Origin: Galdieria yellowstonensis
Lineage: Eukaryota; Rhodophyta; Bangiophyceae; Galdieriales; Galdieriaceae
Direction: 5' to 3'
Length of the DNA stretch: 64,000 nt
NCBI GenBank assembly: GCA_026122205.1
Contig: JANCYU010000055.1
Span: forward strand, 1 to 64,000
This document shows positions 23,376 through 34,508 of this stretch, piece by piece. The notes beneath the pieces are model-generated. The model had not been told where the DNA came from and ran no database searches. It saw nothing but the letters and a program-made list of their open reading frames with translations. Numbering within the stretch: the first letter of the stretch is position 1; every line of letters starts with the position of its first letter. The position numbers and the translations under genes were made by a program.

Positions 23376-24894
23376 ATGAGTGCGAAGATAATACAGAAGA
23401 AACTTTTCAGTCTTCCAAGCTTTATTTGTGCAATAAGGAGACTTCCAGCTGTTCAACCAGTGCGCAGTTTATCAACTAGTGTACAAGATATTACAAAAGA
23501 CACCGGGAGCCAAAACCACAATTCCACTCTTTCTAATGAGGAAGCAACCACAGCTGCTGCGTTACAACAGGTGACAACTTCCTATTCTAAAAATGGTTAT
23601 GCACTAGATGTGACGGAAAGAACTGTTTTGGGAAGACCTGTTTATTTGGACGCTCAGTCTACCACCCCTGTAGACCCACGAGTATTGGACGCAATGTTAC
23701 CTTTTTATATTTCACAATACGGAAATCCTCACTCAAGAACACATGCTTATGGATGGGCAACAGAAGAAGCAGTCGAAAAGGCGAGGGCTAGTGTAGCTGC
23801 ACTTGTGGGTGCGAACCCAAAAGAAATTATTTTTACCTCTGGAGCTACTGAAAGTAATAATGCTGCTATCAAAGGAGTAGCAAACTTTTACAAGGAAAGA
23901 AAGCGCCACATTATTACCACGCAAACAGAGCACAAATGTGTCTTGGACTCTTGTAGACATTTACAACAGAATGGGTTCGAAGTAACTTATTTGCCTGTAA
24001 ATAAGGAAGGTTTGGTCAATTTGGAGGACTTGAAGAATGCCATTCGTCCAGATACTGTTCTTGTATCCATAATGATGGTGAATAACGAAATTGGAGTTAT
24101 TCAGCCAATCGAAGAGATTGGAAAGATTTGTCGGGAACATAAAGTATTCTTTCATACTGATGCTGCTCAGGCAGTAGGAAAGATTCCTGTTGATGTGGAG
24201 AAAATGCATATCGATCTTATGTCTATATCAGGACATAAAATTTATGGACCGAAAGGAATAGGCGCCTTATATGTGCGTAGAAAGCCTCGTGTTCGTTTGG
24301 AGCCAATTATCAATGGCGGAGGTCAAGAACGAGGCCTAAGAAGTGGAACACTTCCAGCACCTTTGGTGGTTGGAATGGGTGCGGCAAGTGAAGTTTGTAT
24401 GGAAGAAATGGAAAGAGACTATAAACACGTTTCAAAGTTGAGTGAACGTCTCATTAGTCAAATTCAGTCATCTATTCCACATGTTGTATTGAACGGGTAA
24501 GTTGAGGAGCAAGAGCTTGACACATCGAATACTTACATGTATTTATAGTTCTCCAGTTCATCGATATCCTGGCAATGTCAACTTTTCTTTTGCATATGTA
24601 GAAGGTGAATCCTTGTTAATGGCTTTGAAGAAAGTAGCAGTAAGTAGTGGCAGTGCTTGTACTTCAGCCTCTTTGGAGCCTTCGTATGTACTTCGTGCAT
24701 TGGGTGTAGATGATGATATGGCACATACAAGTATACGCTTTGGTTTAGGTCGATTTACAACTGAAAAGGAAGTGGACTTTACTGTTGAGTTGGCAAAGAG
24801 ACATGTTGCACGTTTACGAGAAATGAGTCCTTTATGGGAAATGGTACAAGAAGGAATAGACTTGAAGAGCATTCAGTGGACACAAGAGCATTGA
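23376..24894 (+). CDS. NFS1: Cysteine desulfurase, mitochondrial type (NFS1/IscS)
   Basis: Two exons (23376-24496 and 24549-24894; 52-bp intron) give about 488 aa. It is a class V aminotransferase-fold PLP enzyme. It takes sulfur from cysteine as a persulfide for Fe-S cluster and thio-tRNA synthesis. Visible marks are the substrate-region TEHKCVLDS, HTDAAQAVGK, the PLP-lysine motif SISGHKIYGPKG, and the active-site cysteine loop SGSACTSASLEPSYVL. The N-terminus (MSAKIIQKKLFSLPSF) is basic and amphipathic, as in mitochondrial presequences. The start at 23376 is the first ATG giving a presequence; the longer open frame upstream lies in the antisense of CSK. The stop is directly followed by the ATG of the next gene. 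Confidence 0.96.
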
Positions 24895-25866
24895 ATGGGA
24901 AGCGAGATGACAAGTTCTTTCAGAAGCAGCAGCAGCAGCAGATATGGTTTTGCTTTCTATTCTTGTAGGTATGGCAAGAATAAACTGCAACAGACACTTG
25001 TTTGTTGTTACAAAAGTAACTTGCAATCATCAGCTTTGATTGGAAAGACTTGTAGTTTCTTGCCAAGTTATAGCCAAAGCAGCTTCTCAAGCTCCACAAG
25101 GAAATCCCAACCACAAGAAAACGATGCCACAGCTAGAACATTACATATGCAAGTTACTTCAACAGAAGAACTGAAGAAAGCTGTGGGATACAAGGCAGTG
25201 GATGATCATATTCAGTCTGGTATGGTTGTTGGCTTAGGAACTGGCTCAACTGCTTATTACGCTGTCGAACGTTTGGGCCAAAAAATAAAGAATGGACAAG
25301 TTGTGGATATTGTTGCTATACCAACTTCCACCAAAACAGAGCAACAAGCAAAGAGTTGGGGTATTCCACTGGTAACTTTGGATACGCATCCTGCTCTTGA
25401 TGTTGCTATTGACGGAGCTGATGAAGTTGATAGTCAACTAAATCTTGTCAAAGGCAGAGGTGGTGCTCTTTTAAGAGAGAAAATGGTGGAAGTAGAGGCG
25501 CGCAAGTTGGTGATTATTGTCGATGAATCCAAGTTAGTAAGTGGTTTGGGTATTACTGGGGCTATGCCAGTTGAAGTTACTCCTTTTTGTTGGAAACGAA
25601 CGATGCGTCGTTTATTAGATATAGAAGCATTTCAAGGTTGTCAAGTTTCTGCAAAACTTCGTCAAGAAAACGATCAAATTTATATAACCGACAATCATAA
25701 TTATATTGTCGATCTCTTTTTCCAGAAACCTATTCCAGACTTAATGTTAGCAGCAAGACAGTTGATTGATATTGTGGGTGTTGTGGAACATGGCTTGTTC
25801 CTGAATATGGCGGATATTTGTATTGTTTCTGGAAAAGATGGCATTCGGGTAATCGAGAAGAAATAA
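24895..25866 (+). CDS. RPI: Ribose-5-phosphate isomerase A, probably plastid
   Basis: A single exon of 323 aa. RpiA interconverts ribulose-5-phosphate and ribose-5-phosphate in the Calvin cycle and pentose phosphate pathway. Family marks are GLGTGSTAYYAVE (phosphate loop), the IDGADEVD box and the KGRGGALLREK box. About 80 Ser-rich, acid-poor residues precede the catalytic domain and contain an aromatic YGFAFYS patch, as expected of a red-algal plastid transit peptide. The first ATG (24895) abuts the upstream stop codon with zero bases between (TGAATG). A second ATG at 24907 is possible. Either way the 5' UTR must lie inside the NFS1 coding sequence, or the two genes share a transcript. Confidence 0.95.
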   Translation: MGSEMTSSFRSSSSSRYGFAFYSCRYGKNKLQQTLVCCYKSNLQSSALIGKTCSFLPSYSQSSFSSSTRKSQPQENDATARTLHMQVTSTEELKKAVGYKAVDDHIQSGMVVGLGTGSTAYYAVERLGQKIKNGQVVDIVAIPTSTKTEQQAKSWGIPLVTLDTHPALDVAIDGADEVDSQLNLVKGRGGALLREKMVEVEARKLVIIVDESKLVSGLGITGAMPVEVTPFCWKRTMRRLLDIEAFQGCQVSAKLRQENDQIYITDNHNYIVDLFFQKPIPDLMLAARQLIDIVGVVEHGLFLNMADICIVSGKDGIRVIEKK

Positions 25867-25886
25867 AGGAATTGATTTTCTACCGG

Positions 25887-27467
25887 ATGATAAGGGCTTG
25901 TCGATTCTTCTCTCAAGTGTCTAAAGCACCAAAAGTAACTTGTTCAACAGAAAAGGGTTATATTGCCAATAAGTTTTATGCCGATCGATATTTTCCATAT
26001 TCGCGTCAGTTGAAATATCGAATTCCTCAAAAGGAAATCCAATATGTCTCGCCAGAGGAAGCAGTATCGTGTGTACGTACAGGAGATAATATTTACGTTC
26101 AAAGTGTTGCAGCAGCACCACAAACTTTATTGAAGGCTCTCGCATCTATCGTAGATAGCTCAAATAGGAGAAATATCACTCTATATCATATCTTGGTGGA
26201 TGGAGAGTTTCCGATATTTACTGATAACTATGCTGGGAAGATAACTTCTAATTCCTTATTTATCGGTGGAAATTGTAGAAAATATGTCAACCAAGGAATA
26301 GCTGACTATACTCCAGTATTTTTGGGAGAAGTTCCTTATCTATTCAGAAGGCGTATCATTCCTGTCGATGTAGCTCTAGTTCAAGTATCTCCTCCAGATA
26401 AATTTGGTTATGTTTCGTTAGGAGTTAGTGTGGATATTACATTGTCTGCTCTGGAAGTAGCTAGAGAACGTGTAGCTATAGTCAATCCATTCATGCCACG
26501 TACACTTGGTGATGCACTAGTTCACATATCACAACTGGACCATTTGGTTTATGAAGAAGCACCACTTCCGGAGTTGAGTGTGCCCAAAGAGGATCCTTGT
26601 CGTACGAGGATTGGTCAGTTGATCGCTGAAAATCTTATCAAAGACGGTGCATGTCTTCAGACAGGAATTGGTGCGATACCTGATGCAATTCTTAGATATT
26701 TAAGGAATCATAAAGGTAAGTTGGTTTTGGAAATATTGGGAATGAACTTTTGCTTAGGAAAGAGATAGATTTGGGTGTTCATACAGAAATGTTTAGCGAT
26801 GGTTTAGTCGACCTCGTAGAAAATGGCAATGTAACCAACGAACTGAAACAAGTAGAGCCTGGGAAGATTATTTCAAGTTTCCTCTTAGGTACGAGTCGTC
26901 TATATCGCTTTGTGGATAACAATCCTTTGGTTTGTATGCGCGATGTCACATTTACTAATGATCCTGGAGTAATTGGTAAAAATGACAATGTGGTGGCGGT
27001 GAATGCTGCTATTGAAGGTTAGTACAATATAAGTAGTATAAGGCACATACTCATCTTTGTTGTAGTGGACTTAACGGGTCAGATTTGTAGCGATAGTATT
27101 GGAGAGACCTTTTATAGTGGTTTTGGAGGTCAAGTAGATTTTATGAGAGGAGCAGCCTTATCGGAGAATGGAAAGGCAATCATTGCACTTCCGAGTAGAG
27201 CAGGAAGGCATTCCAGAATTGTTCCAATTATCAAGCCTGGAGGAGGCGTCGTAACTACTCGAGCACATGCTCACTATGTCGTAAGTAACATGAGAAAATA
27301 TTCCTTGAAATAAGGAGAATTATATTTTATAGGTAACAGAGTATGGAATTGCAGAGTTGAAAGGCAAATCTGTTCGTGAGAGAGCGAAAGCACTCATAAA
27401 TATAGCACATCCTGATTTTCGTGAGGAATTGGAAAAAGAAGCGAAGCGTCGTCATTTGATGGACTGA
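25887..27467 (+). CDS. Acetyl-CoA hydrolase/transferase family CoA-transferase (mitochondrial)
   Basis: Four exons (25887-26715, 26763-27017, 27066-27280, 27333-27467; introns 47, 48 and 52 bp) give about 477 aa. The sequence matches the 4-hydroxybutyrate/acetate CoA-transferase branch. It has GDNIYVQSVAAAP near the N-terminus, HTEMFSDGLVDL in the middle, GFGGQVDFMRGAAL, and the C-terminal block AHYVVTEYGIAEL..RERAKALI..AHPDFREEL. Such enzymes move CoA between acyl groups (for example succinyl-CoA and acetate). The N-terminus (MIRACRFFSQVSK) is a likely mitochondrial presequence. The acceptor of intron 1 was set at 26762 because the nearby TTAG would give a stop. The start lies 20 bp after the RPI stop. 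The exact acyl substrate is not decidable here. Confidence 0.9.
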
Positions 27468-27984
27468 GAAGAAAAACTCGTAAAACAAATTTGGAATAAA
27501 TGGACAGTGAACACTTTTGAGTCAGAGCAACTCAAAAGCTTCATTCAGTCTATACATAATTTGAGGCTCAATGTTCCAAAACAATGCCAAACCAACGAGA
27601 GAATCAGGAAGAGACTCGCACAAAATTGAAGAAGAGACAACTTGCGCGTATTTGGAAAGTACACACTCGTCTCTGATGATATCTCATACAAACACGAAGA
27701 AAACTTTCTGTTCGATGGCAAAGACCTTTCAAGAATACTATCTATCTATGCCACTTGAATTGTCCTTTTTCAATGCAAAATGTATCATTACACTGTTTTC
27801 CTAAAGCTTATCAACAGCATCTCAACTATGAAAACAACAACAACAATATAAATCCTCAACGTCAACATAATACCGAGTATATTCTTCAAAACTTGAAATT
27901 CCAAGCAAAAGAATCTAACTCGTGGAATCTAACGCCAGACAAACTCATCCAATAAATTCATCAACATTCATTCATCGTCTATTC
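27468..27984. other. Intergenic between convergent genes, nothing seen
   Basis: About 500 bp lie between the CoA-transferase stop and the Sec14-protein stop. The short open frames are Asn/Gln/Thr-rich and show no start context or similarity. It probably holds both 3' UTRs. Confidence 0.5.
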
Positions 27985-28878
27985 TCAATTTGCAGATAAC
28001 TTTTTGTAACTCTCCAATAAAGAAGTATTCTTCCATGACCTTGGCGGAGGTAATGGCGGTAAATTCCACCACTGCTTGGTTTTAGAAATCTCAGGGTTGC
28101 GATTTTCTTTAAATTCTTGAAAGAATTTTGCAACAAGTTCTGGAGGCATGAGATCTTCTAATAAAGGACGAACTGTTTTGACTTTGCGAAACTCAATTTT
28201 CTTAGCCGTATTCTTTGAAATAAATGGCTTTAAAATAGCCCAAAGAGAAGAGAATACAAGAGGAGCATCCACAACAACAGCAAGATAAAGACGTTCGGGG
28301 TAGTGATCACTGAAAAGTTTCAAGGACTTTTTTCCAACGGTAGGATTCAGGTCTTGTGCAGAGAATCCAACAAAATCCAGGACCCATATGTACGACTCTG
28401 CAAAAGAATTGGTGAAAATTGTTTCCAAATAGTATATAAGATGCTTCACATTATTATCCGCATCACGATCTTCCAATCCAACAAAACAAGAATACATAAC
28501 AGGTCGACCAACTTTGTCAACTCCCAAAGGACGAAAAGTGTGACTCCGGGGATTGTGGAGACACATCCTACAACGCATACGCTCTGGACGAACTTCTCTT
28601 CTCCACTGCAAGGTTTCCACGAGCATGTCTCTTGCAAGTCGGAGACTATGATCCCTTGCACCTAGCAACGAAAGAATATGAGTGACAAGGAACGGAAACA
28701 GAAATATTCACATACGTAAATAGCGAACTAGAGTAAACGTGGTACAAAAAGATTCGTCCAAAGGCGACGTATACCCATCCTTTCTTACAAGGTCTCTCAA
28801 TTTGTGCGCCAACTTTTTCTCCTCGACCGACGGAGCTTCTGCTCCTATAATCTTGTCTTCTGTCTTATCCAATTCCAT
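27985..28878 (-). CDS. Sec14/CRAL-TRIO lipid-transfer domain protein
   Basis: Two exons (28878-28716 and 28661-27985; 54-bp intron) give about 279 aa. The intron splits the arginine codon of LVRYLRARDHSL, the classic CRAL-TRIO N-domain phrase. The lipid-binding domain follows: GRPVMYSCFVG, WVLDFVGFS, the gating-helix region HYPERLYLAVVVDAP, then WAILKPFISKNTAKKI. Sec14 proteins carry phosphatidylinositol or other hydrophobic ligands between membranes. No transmembrane helix, GOLD domain or targeting peptide is seen, so it is probably cytosolic. The start codon is only 13 bp after the stop of the IMP2 gene on the same strand. Confidence 0.9.
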
Positions 28879-28891
28879 TACACACAGTTTC

Positions 28892-29575
28892 TTAGACTAC
28901 TTTACTAGGAATAAGTCTATCCTTGGAAGAACTTTGAAGTTCCTGAGGTACTCTTCCCCACCTCTTCCAAGGCCAAATGATAAAACCAACACGTCCTTCT
29001 ATAAGTGCTTGAGGTATCTAAAAATATATTATTGAAGAGGCTTAATAATCAACTTTAGTATACACAAATACTTACTGGGCCTAATTGATTAGAATCAGTA
29101 CTTTTGTCACCTTCATCACCTTCCACCCAACAGTGTCCGAGAGGAATATAAGTTAGTCGGTGTTCCGCTCTACTCCAAATATGATCACCTTCTAGCGCTA
29201 CAACTCTCTTGATCAGTTTTTTGTTCTTGTTATATGGACATCTAACACAAGTGACTGGTCGGAATTTCACAATTTTCAGAGTCCAACAGCACACTCACAC
29301 AAGAACAACGACTTGTCCACGTTGTATGCCTTTAAACAGTAAAGAAAGTCTATCTACCCAAACAAAGTCTACACTAGTTCCAGCTCTAACAAGTCAAAGT
29401 CAAAGATATCAATCAAACAAGTAACGACTGACTTTGGATTCACTACAGGTGACATAGAGTGTCCTTCAACTTTGGCAACACAACCAACGAGGTCACAAAA
29501 TGTTATTGTAATAGGAATCGACCAAAGAAAGCCTTTGATAAGTTCATCAAGTGTGCGCCACGAAAGCCACTTCAT
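28892..29575 (-). CDS. IMP2: Mitochondrial inner membrane protease subunit 2 (IMP2-like)
   Basis: Four exons (29575-29433, 29385-29299, 29241-29076, 29017-28892) give about 173 aa. This type I signal-peptidase family enzyme trims intermembrane-space proteins. The catalytic serine is in VEGHSMSPVVNP. The lysine block is KKLIKRVVALEGDHI. The third conserved block is LGHCWVEGDEGDKSTDSNQLGP, and the last exon carries GRVGFIIWPWKRWG. A hydrophobic helix (GFLWSIPITITFCDLVGC) near the N-terminus is the membrane anchor. The exon 1/2 junction uses a GTCAGT donor and restores NPKAGTSVDFVWVD. It lies between aldolase (67 bp upstream) and the Sec14 gene (13 bp downstream), all on the minus strand. Confidence 0.92.
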
Positions 29576-29642
29576 AACCCAAATCGAATCGACGCGACTA
29601 CCTTTTTATTCTCACGCAACCACAAAGCAGAAAGTGTAACTA

Positions 29643-30949
29643 TTAGTAGACATATGCTTTCTCAAAGGTTCCAGTCTTATCCAAAGTAGGCTCAGAACCT
29701 GGAACGTATTTGCCCAGATTAGCTTTGGAGTTAGCTCGTGCTCGTGCAAGTAAAGCTTCTTGAGCTGCCTTCACGTTTTCTTGTTTACCCATCCAACTCT
29801 TCAAACAAGACTGTTGTAAAGCGCGTCCATAAGAAAACGACAAACTCCAAGGACCTCGACGTTGCATCTTATTCATGACATTCAGATAGACCGAAGCTTC
29901 CTCTTCCGACATACCGCCAGAAAGAAACATTATTCCAGGAACTGCTGAGGGAACTCTACGTTCCATGGTTCTAATAGTATAACGAGCTATCTCCTCAGCA
30001 CTGACCTGTCGTTTGCAGTCTGTTCCTGGAACAGTCATATTGGGTTTAAGTAAAGAGCCCTCTAGTAACACTCCATTGCTGTCACATTCCTTATATACCG
30101 TTGCAAGAACATGTTCTTGAACTTGAGCTGTACGCTCAATGTCATGATCCCCGTCCATCAAAATTTCTGGCTCAATAATAGGAACCAGACCTTGCTCTTG
30201 AACAGTTCGAGCATAACGAGCAAGACCACGCGCATTTTCCTGAACGCATAACTCAGTTGGTGTATTTGGAGATATCTGCAAGACTGCTCTCCACTTGGCG
30301 AATCTTGCACCCTGTTTATAGTACGCAGCAGCTCGTTCGCTCAGACCATCCAGTCCAGTACACCAAGTTTCAATAGCTTCTCCACCAGGTAGAGGTGACA
30401 AACCTTTGTCTACCTTGATACCAGGAATAACACCGACGCCTCTTAAGCAGTCCACAAAAGACTTGCCATTACGAGCACTCTGATAAAGCGTCTCTTCAAA
30501 TAAAATGGCACCTGAAATATACTGGCCTAGTCCATCACAAGTAAACAACAGTTCTCTGTAAGCCTGACGATTTTCCTCAGTGTTTTCGACTCCAATAGAG
30601 GCCAAACGCTTTCCGATCGTCTTTGTAGACTCATCCACTGCCAATATTCCTTTGCCAGGTGACGCTATGGAACGGGCTGTTTCCACTAAACTGTCTGCAA
30701 ACTTCTCGACACCCCCTGTAACTCCCCAGGAAAGACATACTACTCGATACTTGTTACAAGTGAATTTGTTTCTGGCTAGAGAACCCGAAGACACTGAAAC
30801 ACCCACAAAACCCTTGGTTTGAATACTAAGGGCGTCCCCCTCAGCACATATTACTGGAGGAAAACACAAAATACTTACCCTTGCTTACTGTTTTTTACCA
30901 AAAAGTTACCAGTTCCCAAGTTTACAGAACCGACAAAAGCAGGAGGCAT
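29643..30949 (-). CDS. FBA: Fructose-bisphosphate aldolase, class I, plastid-targeted
   Basis: Two exons (30949-30910 and 30853-29643) give about 416 aa. The enzyme splits fructose-1,6-bisphosphate and also makes sedoheptulose-1,7-bisphosphate in the Calvin cycle. Class I marks are GILAVDESTKTIGKRL, KWRAVLQI, PIIEPEI, LLEGSLLKPNM (Schiff-base lysine) and the C-terminal tyrosine (AYVY). The leader contains an aromatic MPPAFVG start, typical of red-algal transit peptides. The long downstream frame has no early ATG, so a first exon is needed. A 56-bp intron with a GTAACT donor is preferred; a nested GTAAGT donor would leave only 25 bp. Confidence 0.95.
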
Positions 30950-31309
30950 TTCGAGACGATCTGCACACCACCACCACCACCACACACAATTGTCAAACAC
31001 AATCGTTGGAAGGAGAAAACCTTTGGTTTCGATGTCCATTTTGTTTCGACGTTGTTGGGGTTTCGATCTCCAATTTCTCTTTTTCATCCCTCGAATCTTC
31101 AGCTGGAGGCTTTCTATTATTCCCTTTTCCAGAGAGTTTTTTTCTTTTGCAATTTTCTGCAATGTCCATAATGCTTGGCGACAAAGATGATAGAGAAAGT
31201 GAAAAATTCATCAGCAAGTAACTTGTCGGAACAAACTTGACAGACATGAATAGAGAAAATCATGAATTGATCAGTATAGTTTGAACAGATTTGAAGACGT
31301 CTCCCCTTC

Positions 31310-32500
31310 CTATAGGCAGCCACAAAAGCTTGGGCATCTTTTTCGTCGCTGCGTTCCAGAAAGGGTTGCATTCAACTTCATTTATCGATGATACATGAGA
31401 CACTTCTTCTGCAGTAGAAACTGCTTGAAACTGATTTTCTGCCATAGTATAATTCGAAATGCCTCATTTCAAAGATGAGAATATGCGTATTTAAAGACTA
31501 GATCAGGTGCCAATATGTGCATTTTTTCTATATCTGGAATTGTGATTGGTGGATTTTGGCGCCAATAAAAAAGATCATGTCTATAAAAGGCCGCCTCAAT
31601 CAGCAAATTTCATTTTCCAAAAAACACATCTGAGAATTTTTCTCATGGAGTATTTGGGTTGGTTGGAAGCAACCTTTGAGTGATCATCACAAGGAAGAGG
31701 ATAGCAAAGGGAGGAATAGATGCCGTACATATCTTGTCACAAGATACTATCTATAGTTGTGAGGAATCTAGAAGTTACTGACAATGGAAAGCTAGAGGAG
31801 TACTTGCAGCAGTTATTCTATGTCGCGCCCTAAGAGGCACGTCTGCAATCTTTTTCTCCATGAAAGACAGCTCTACTATTAGATACAAAATGAACATTTG
31901 AATCTTTCGGGATTGTATGGCAAGGATGATCGGCGTTTTTTGTGAGCCAATAAAAGTATTGAGCGCGCGAGACACATGATGCCGCTGTCGAATTGATCAA
32001 TTGCAGTTACGTGACAGAGTGAAGATTTCTTACGAATGAGGAAAGGTTCTAGTTGTTCATTCAGTACCAAAAATACATGGATGGAACTAGAGCCTGAAAT
32101 TCGTATGGGAATGCGCTTGTCGTCACATGCACTTGGCAAAGTTTCTATGTGAATGAGGAAAGATTCTATTGTGTATTCAATGTGAAGAGTAAGGGCGGTA
32201 TGCTCTATTCCAGAAAGCATGCATATCTATAGAGTCTGGAATTCGCAATTTGCCAGGTAGAGCCCTGTTCATGACTGCTGACGCTGAGGCCGTCCTCCTG
32301 CATCTCTTTCGGGGGTGCTGAAGAAATACTCCAACTGAAGTGTTTTCATGGCGGTGAAATTCCCAGTTTGCTACGTCTGGAAAGATCTCATTCACTAATT
32401 CTGCAAGGAGTCAGTTGCTGTTGACGTTGAGACCTGCATCTCTCTAGAGACAAGTTGCAGAAATGCTCCTGATTGGAATGTTTTAATGCCGGTGTGGCTT
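31310..32500. repeat. Dispersed repeat, copy A
   Basis: This segment is alignable by eye with 35636-36375 (copy B) and partly with 19340-19600 (copy C). Shared phrases are CCACAAAAGCTTGG..CTTTTTC, a CTATAAA(A)GGC element followed by GTTGGTTGGAA, TATAGTT(G/A)(T/A)GA, TAGAGTCTGGAATTCGCA and GAAGAAATACTCCAA. Copy A has internal duplications: GAATGAGGAAAG(A/G)TTCTA occurs twice (about 32035 and 32151), and the CTGCATCTCTTTC...GTGTTTTCATG.CGGTG block occurs again near 32430. A broken minus-strand frame (ATG at 31445) has a counterpart in copy B but with different frame breaks, so it is probably dead. The repeat ends just before the mitochondrial uL4 gene. No terminal inverted repeats or target-site duplication were found. 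Confidence 0.65.
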
Positions 32501-32522
32501 AGCGGATTCATCGACAAGGGGA

Positions 32523-33459
32523 ATGTCGGTCTTAAGGATTTGTCGTCGTTGGTTTCATCCTGTTTGTGGAAAGATTGTGTTACCAAAGTCTTCGACAACT
32601 TTTTTATCCGATTCTGGTGAGATTCTTCCTGGTTAGTTACTACTTTGTTGTTGTATTTGATCACCTAATCTTTTATAGTGAGTTCTTATGAGCCTCCAAA
32701 ACCTTCAACCTCCGATGCAGAACAAGTGCCCGATTGGGCAGGTGCAGATAGAGAAGCACTAGTATTTAATAGTTTTGCCGACTTTGTTCCGGTTGAAGTT
32801 GCTCCTCTCCCTGGAATCATATTCAATGCTGTCATTCGTCCCGACATAGTCCATAGAGTGGTAGTTTGGCAAGCTGCTTGTAGAAGGAGAGGAATTCATA
32901 ATACGAAGGTACGTACTTGATTTAAATATACAAATTACTTTTCTAAGTTTGCTTTAAGACCCGAGCAGAAGTTTCCGGTGGAGGTAGGAAACCTCGCCCA
33001 CAGAAAGGTACAGGGAGGTCGCGGCAAGGAAGTATAAGATCACCTCTTTGGGTACATGGAGGTGTAGCTCACGGTCCGAAACCAAAGGACTACTCGTATC
33101 AGGAAGCCCAGAAACTTGTGGAAAATGGCATGCGCTCACTACTTACTTCCCGTTTTATGGACGGACGCTTATGGATAGTTCGAGACTGTAGCTTACCTTC
33201 CAGTGATCCTGATATTCTTCATACACACGTGAAGACACATTCTTGGAAGTCGTTTGCAATAATAGATGCTAGAACCGATGACTTTGAAGGAGTGTCGGAT
33301 AACCTAGCTGATGCAGCTTTTTTTGTTCCTGAAGCCAAAGTTTTGCCACTGGAGAAGATGAACGTCTACGATATCATTCAGCAAGATCATCTGGTCATCA
33401 GTAAACCAGCACTTGAACGGATATCGAGTAAATTCAGGCATTTATACTGTTATTACTGA
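32523..33459 (+). CDS. Mitochondrial ribosomal protein uL4
   Basis: Three exons (32523-32631, 32679-32908, 32959-33459; introns 47 and 50 bp) give about 279 aa. Exon 1 encodes a basic presequence (MSVLRICRRWFHP). The uL4 core is clear: VVWQAACRRRGIHNTK, TRAEVSGGGRKPRPQKGTG, then GSIRSPLWVHGGVAHGPKP. uL4 is a large-subunit protein lining the peptide exit tunnel. The bacterial-type core plus presequence indicates a mitochondrial (less likely plastid) ribosome. Exon 1 was found by following the frame upstream from the acceptor at 32678; it starts only about 20 bp beyond the dispersed repeat. Confidence 0.92.
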
Positions 33460-33688
33460 TAAAGCGGCATGATGCGATATATTTGTATGATGGACACAAG
33501 ATTCTTTGTGTATAGTAAATGGCAGCGTTTTTATATTTAATTTGCGCAAACTATTCTAGTTTTGCTATTCTTTGGTTTCCATGTTTTCAATTCCGCACGA
33601 ATTTATCCAATTTACGTTTCTGGTCATTTCAGTTTTGTCTTGTGGGGAATTGTCGACGTCGTCGAAGATTGTCTTATTGTGAAAAGAT

Positions 33689-34144
33689 ATGGCAGACACA
33701 CACACGGCAGAGATGGCTTGCGTTTATGCAGGATTAATTTTGCACGATGAAGGCCTCCCTATTACGGTATTTAAAGTATAGAGTGTTTATCCACAAACTC
33801 ACAGTTGTTGTTAGGACGAAAACATAAAGACCTTGTTGAACGCGGCACAAGTACATGTGGAGCCTTTTTGGCCCGGACTATTTGCCCGAATGATACAAAA
33901 GGTTGACGTGGATGGTTTAATCACGAATATCGGATCAGCACCCTCTCCAGCTACCATTGCAGCCGTTGCAGCTTCTGGTGCCGCTGCAGGTGGAGCCGCC
34001 GCTCCTGCAAAGGAAGAAGCCAAAGAAGTACGTCTTCAGGAGTCTCTTATTGTCGTGGTTTTTTTCTGAACTTGCTTTTTTTAGGAAGCCAAGAAGGAAG
34101 AAGAAGAGGAGGACGAAGATCTTGGTTTGGGTCTGTTCGATTGA
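33689..34144 (+). CDS. RPLP1: 60S acidic ribosomal protein P1
   Basis: Three exons (33689-33766, 33815-34027, 34085-34144; introns 48 and 57 bp) give about 116 aa. P1 pairs with P2 on the ribosomal stalk and recruits elongation factors. The N-terminal helical domain (CVYAGLILHDEGLPIT, then TLLNAAQVHVEPFWPGLFA), the Ala/Gly hinge and the acidic tail are all present. The tail is KKEEEEEDEDLGLGLFD, with the conserved GLGLFD terminus. It is convergent with the LEA-like gene at 34509-34811. Confidence 0.96.
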
Positions 34145-34508
34145 TATTCAAATAAAGTTGTTTGAGGATAAACCTGGTGATAATTGAGAAAGAGATGGTC
34201 TATTATATACGAATTTTTAGACTATTCCATTATAGCTTTAGAAATTTCTACAGTTGCACAAAGACTTCGAATAGAAAGGATTGGAAACAACTTGCATCCG
34301 AAAAAGAGTCCGAAACTTAGCCAATTTGATGCACAAGTTTACTGGTTGCACATCGAACACTGAATGGTATTCTCGTGGTAAATATCAAAGTCCATTCCCT
34401 AGTGACTTGGCAAGTCTGAAATACGAATAACCGTGTTTTATTCATCACGAGACAAATATCACTACAGATACTACTAAAAACACTATAGGAGAAAACTACT
34501 GTGTATCT
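34145..34508. other. Intergenic between convergent genes
   Basis: About 360 bp lie between the P1 stop and the LEA-like stop. No open frame or repeat of note. It probably carries both 3' UTRs. Confidence 0.5.

Noticed and set aside
31117..31445. Apparent small Cys-containing protein on the minus strand upstream of aldolase
   Set aside because: The ATG frame and the downstream frame cannot be joined by an intron of suitable phase. The corresponding segment of repeat copy B has different frame breaks, so it is treated as decayed repeat sequence.
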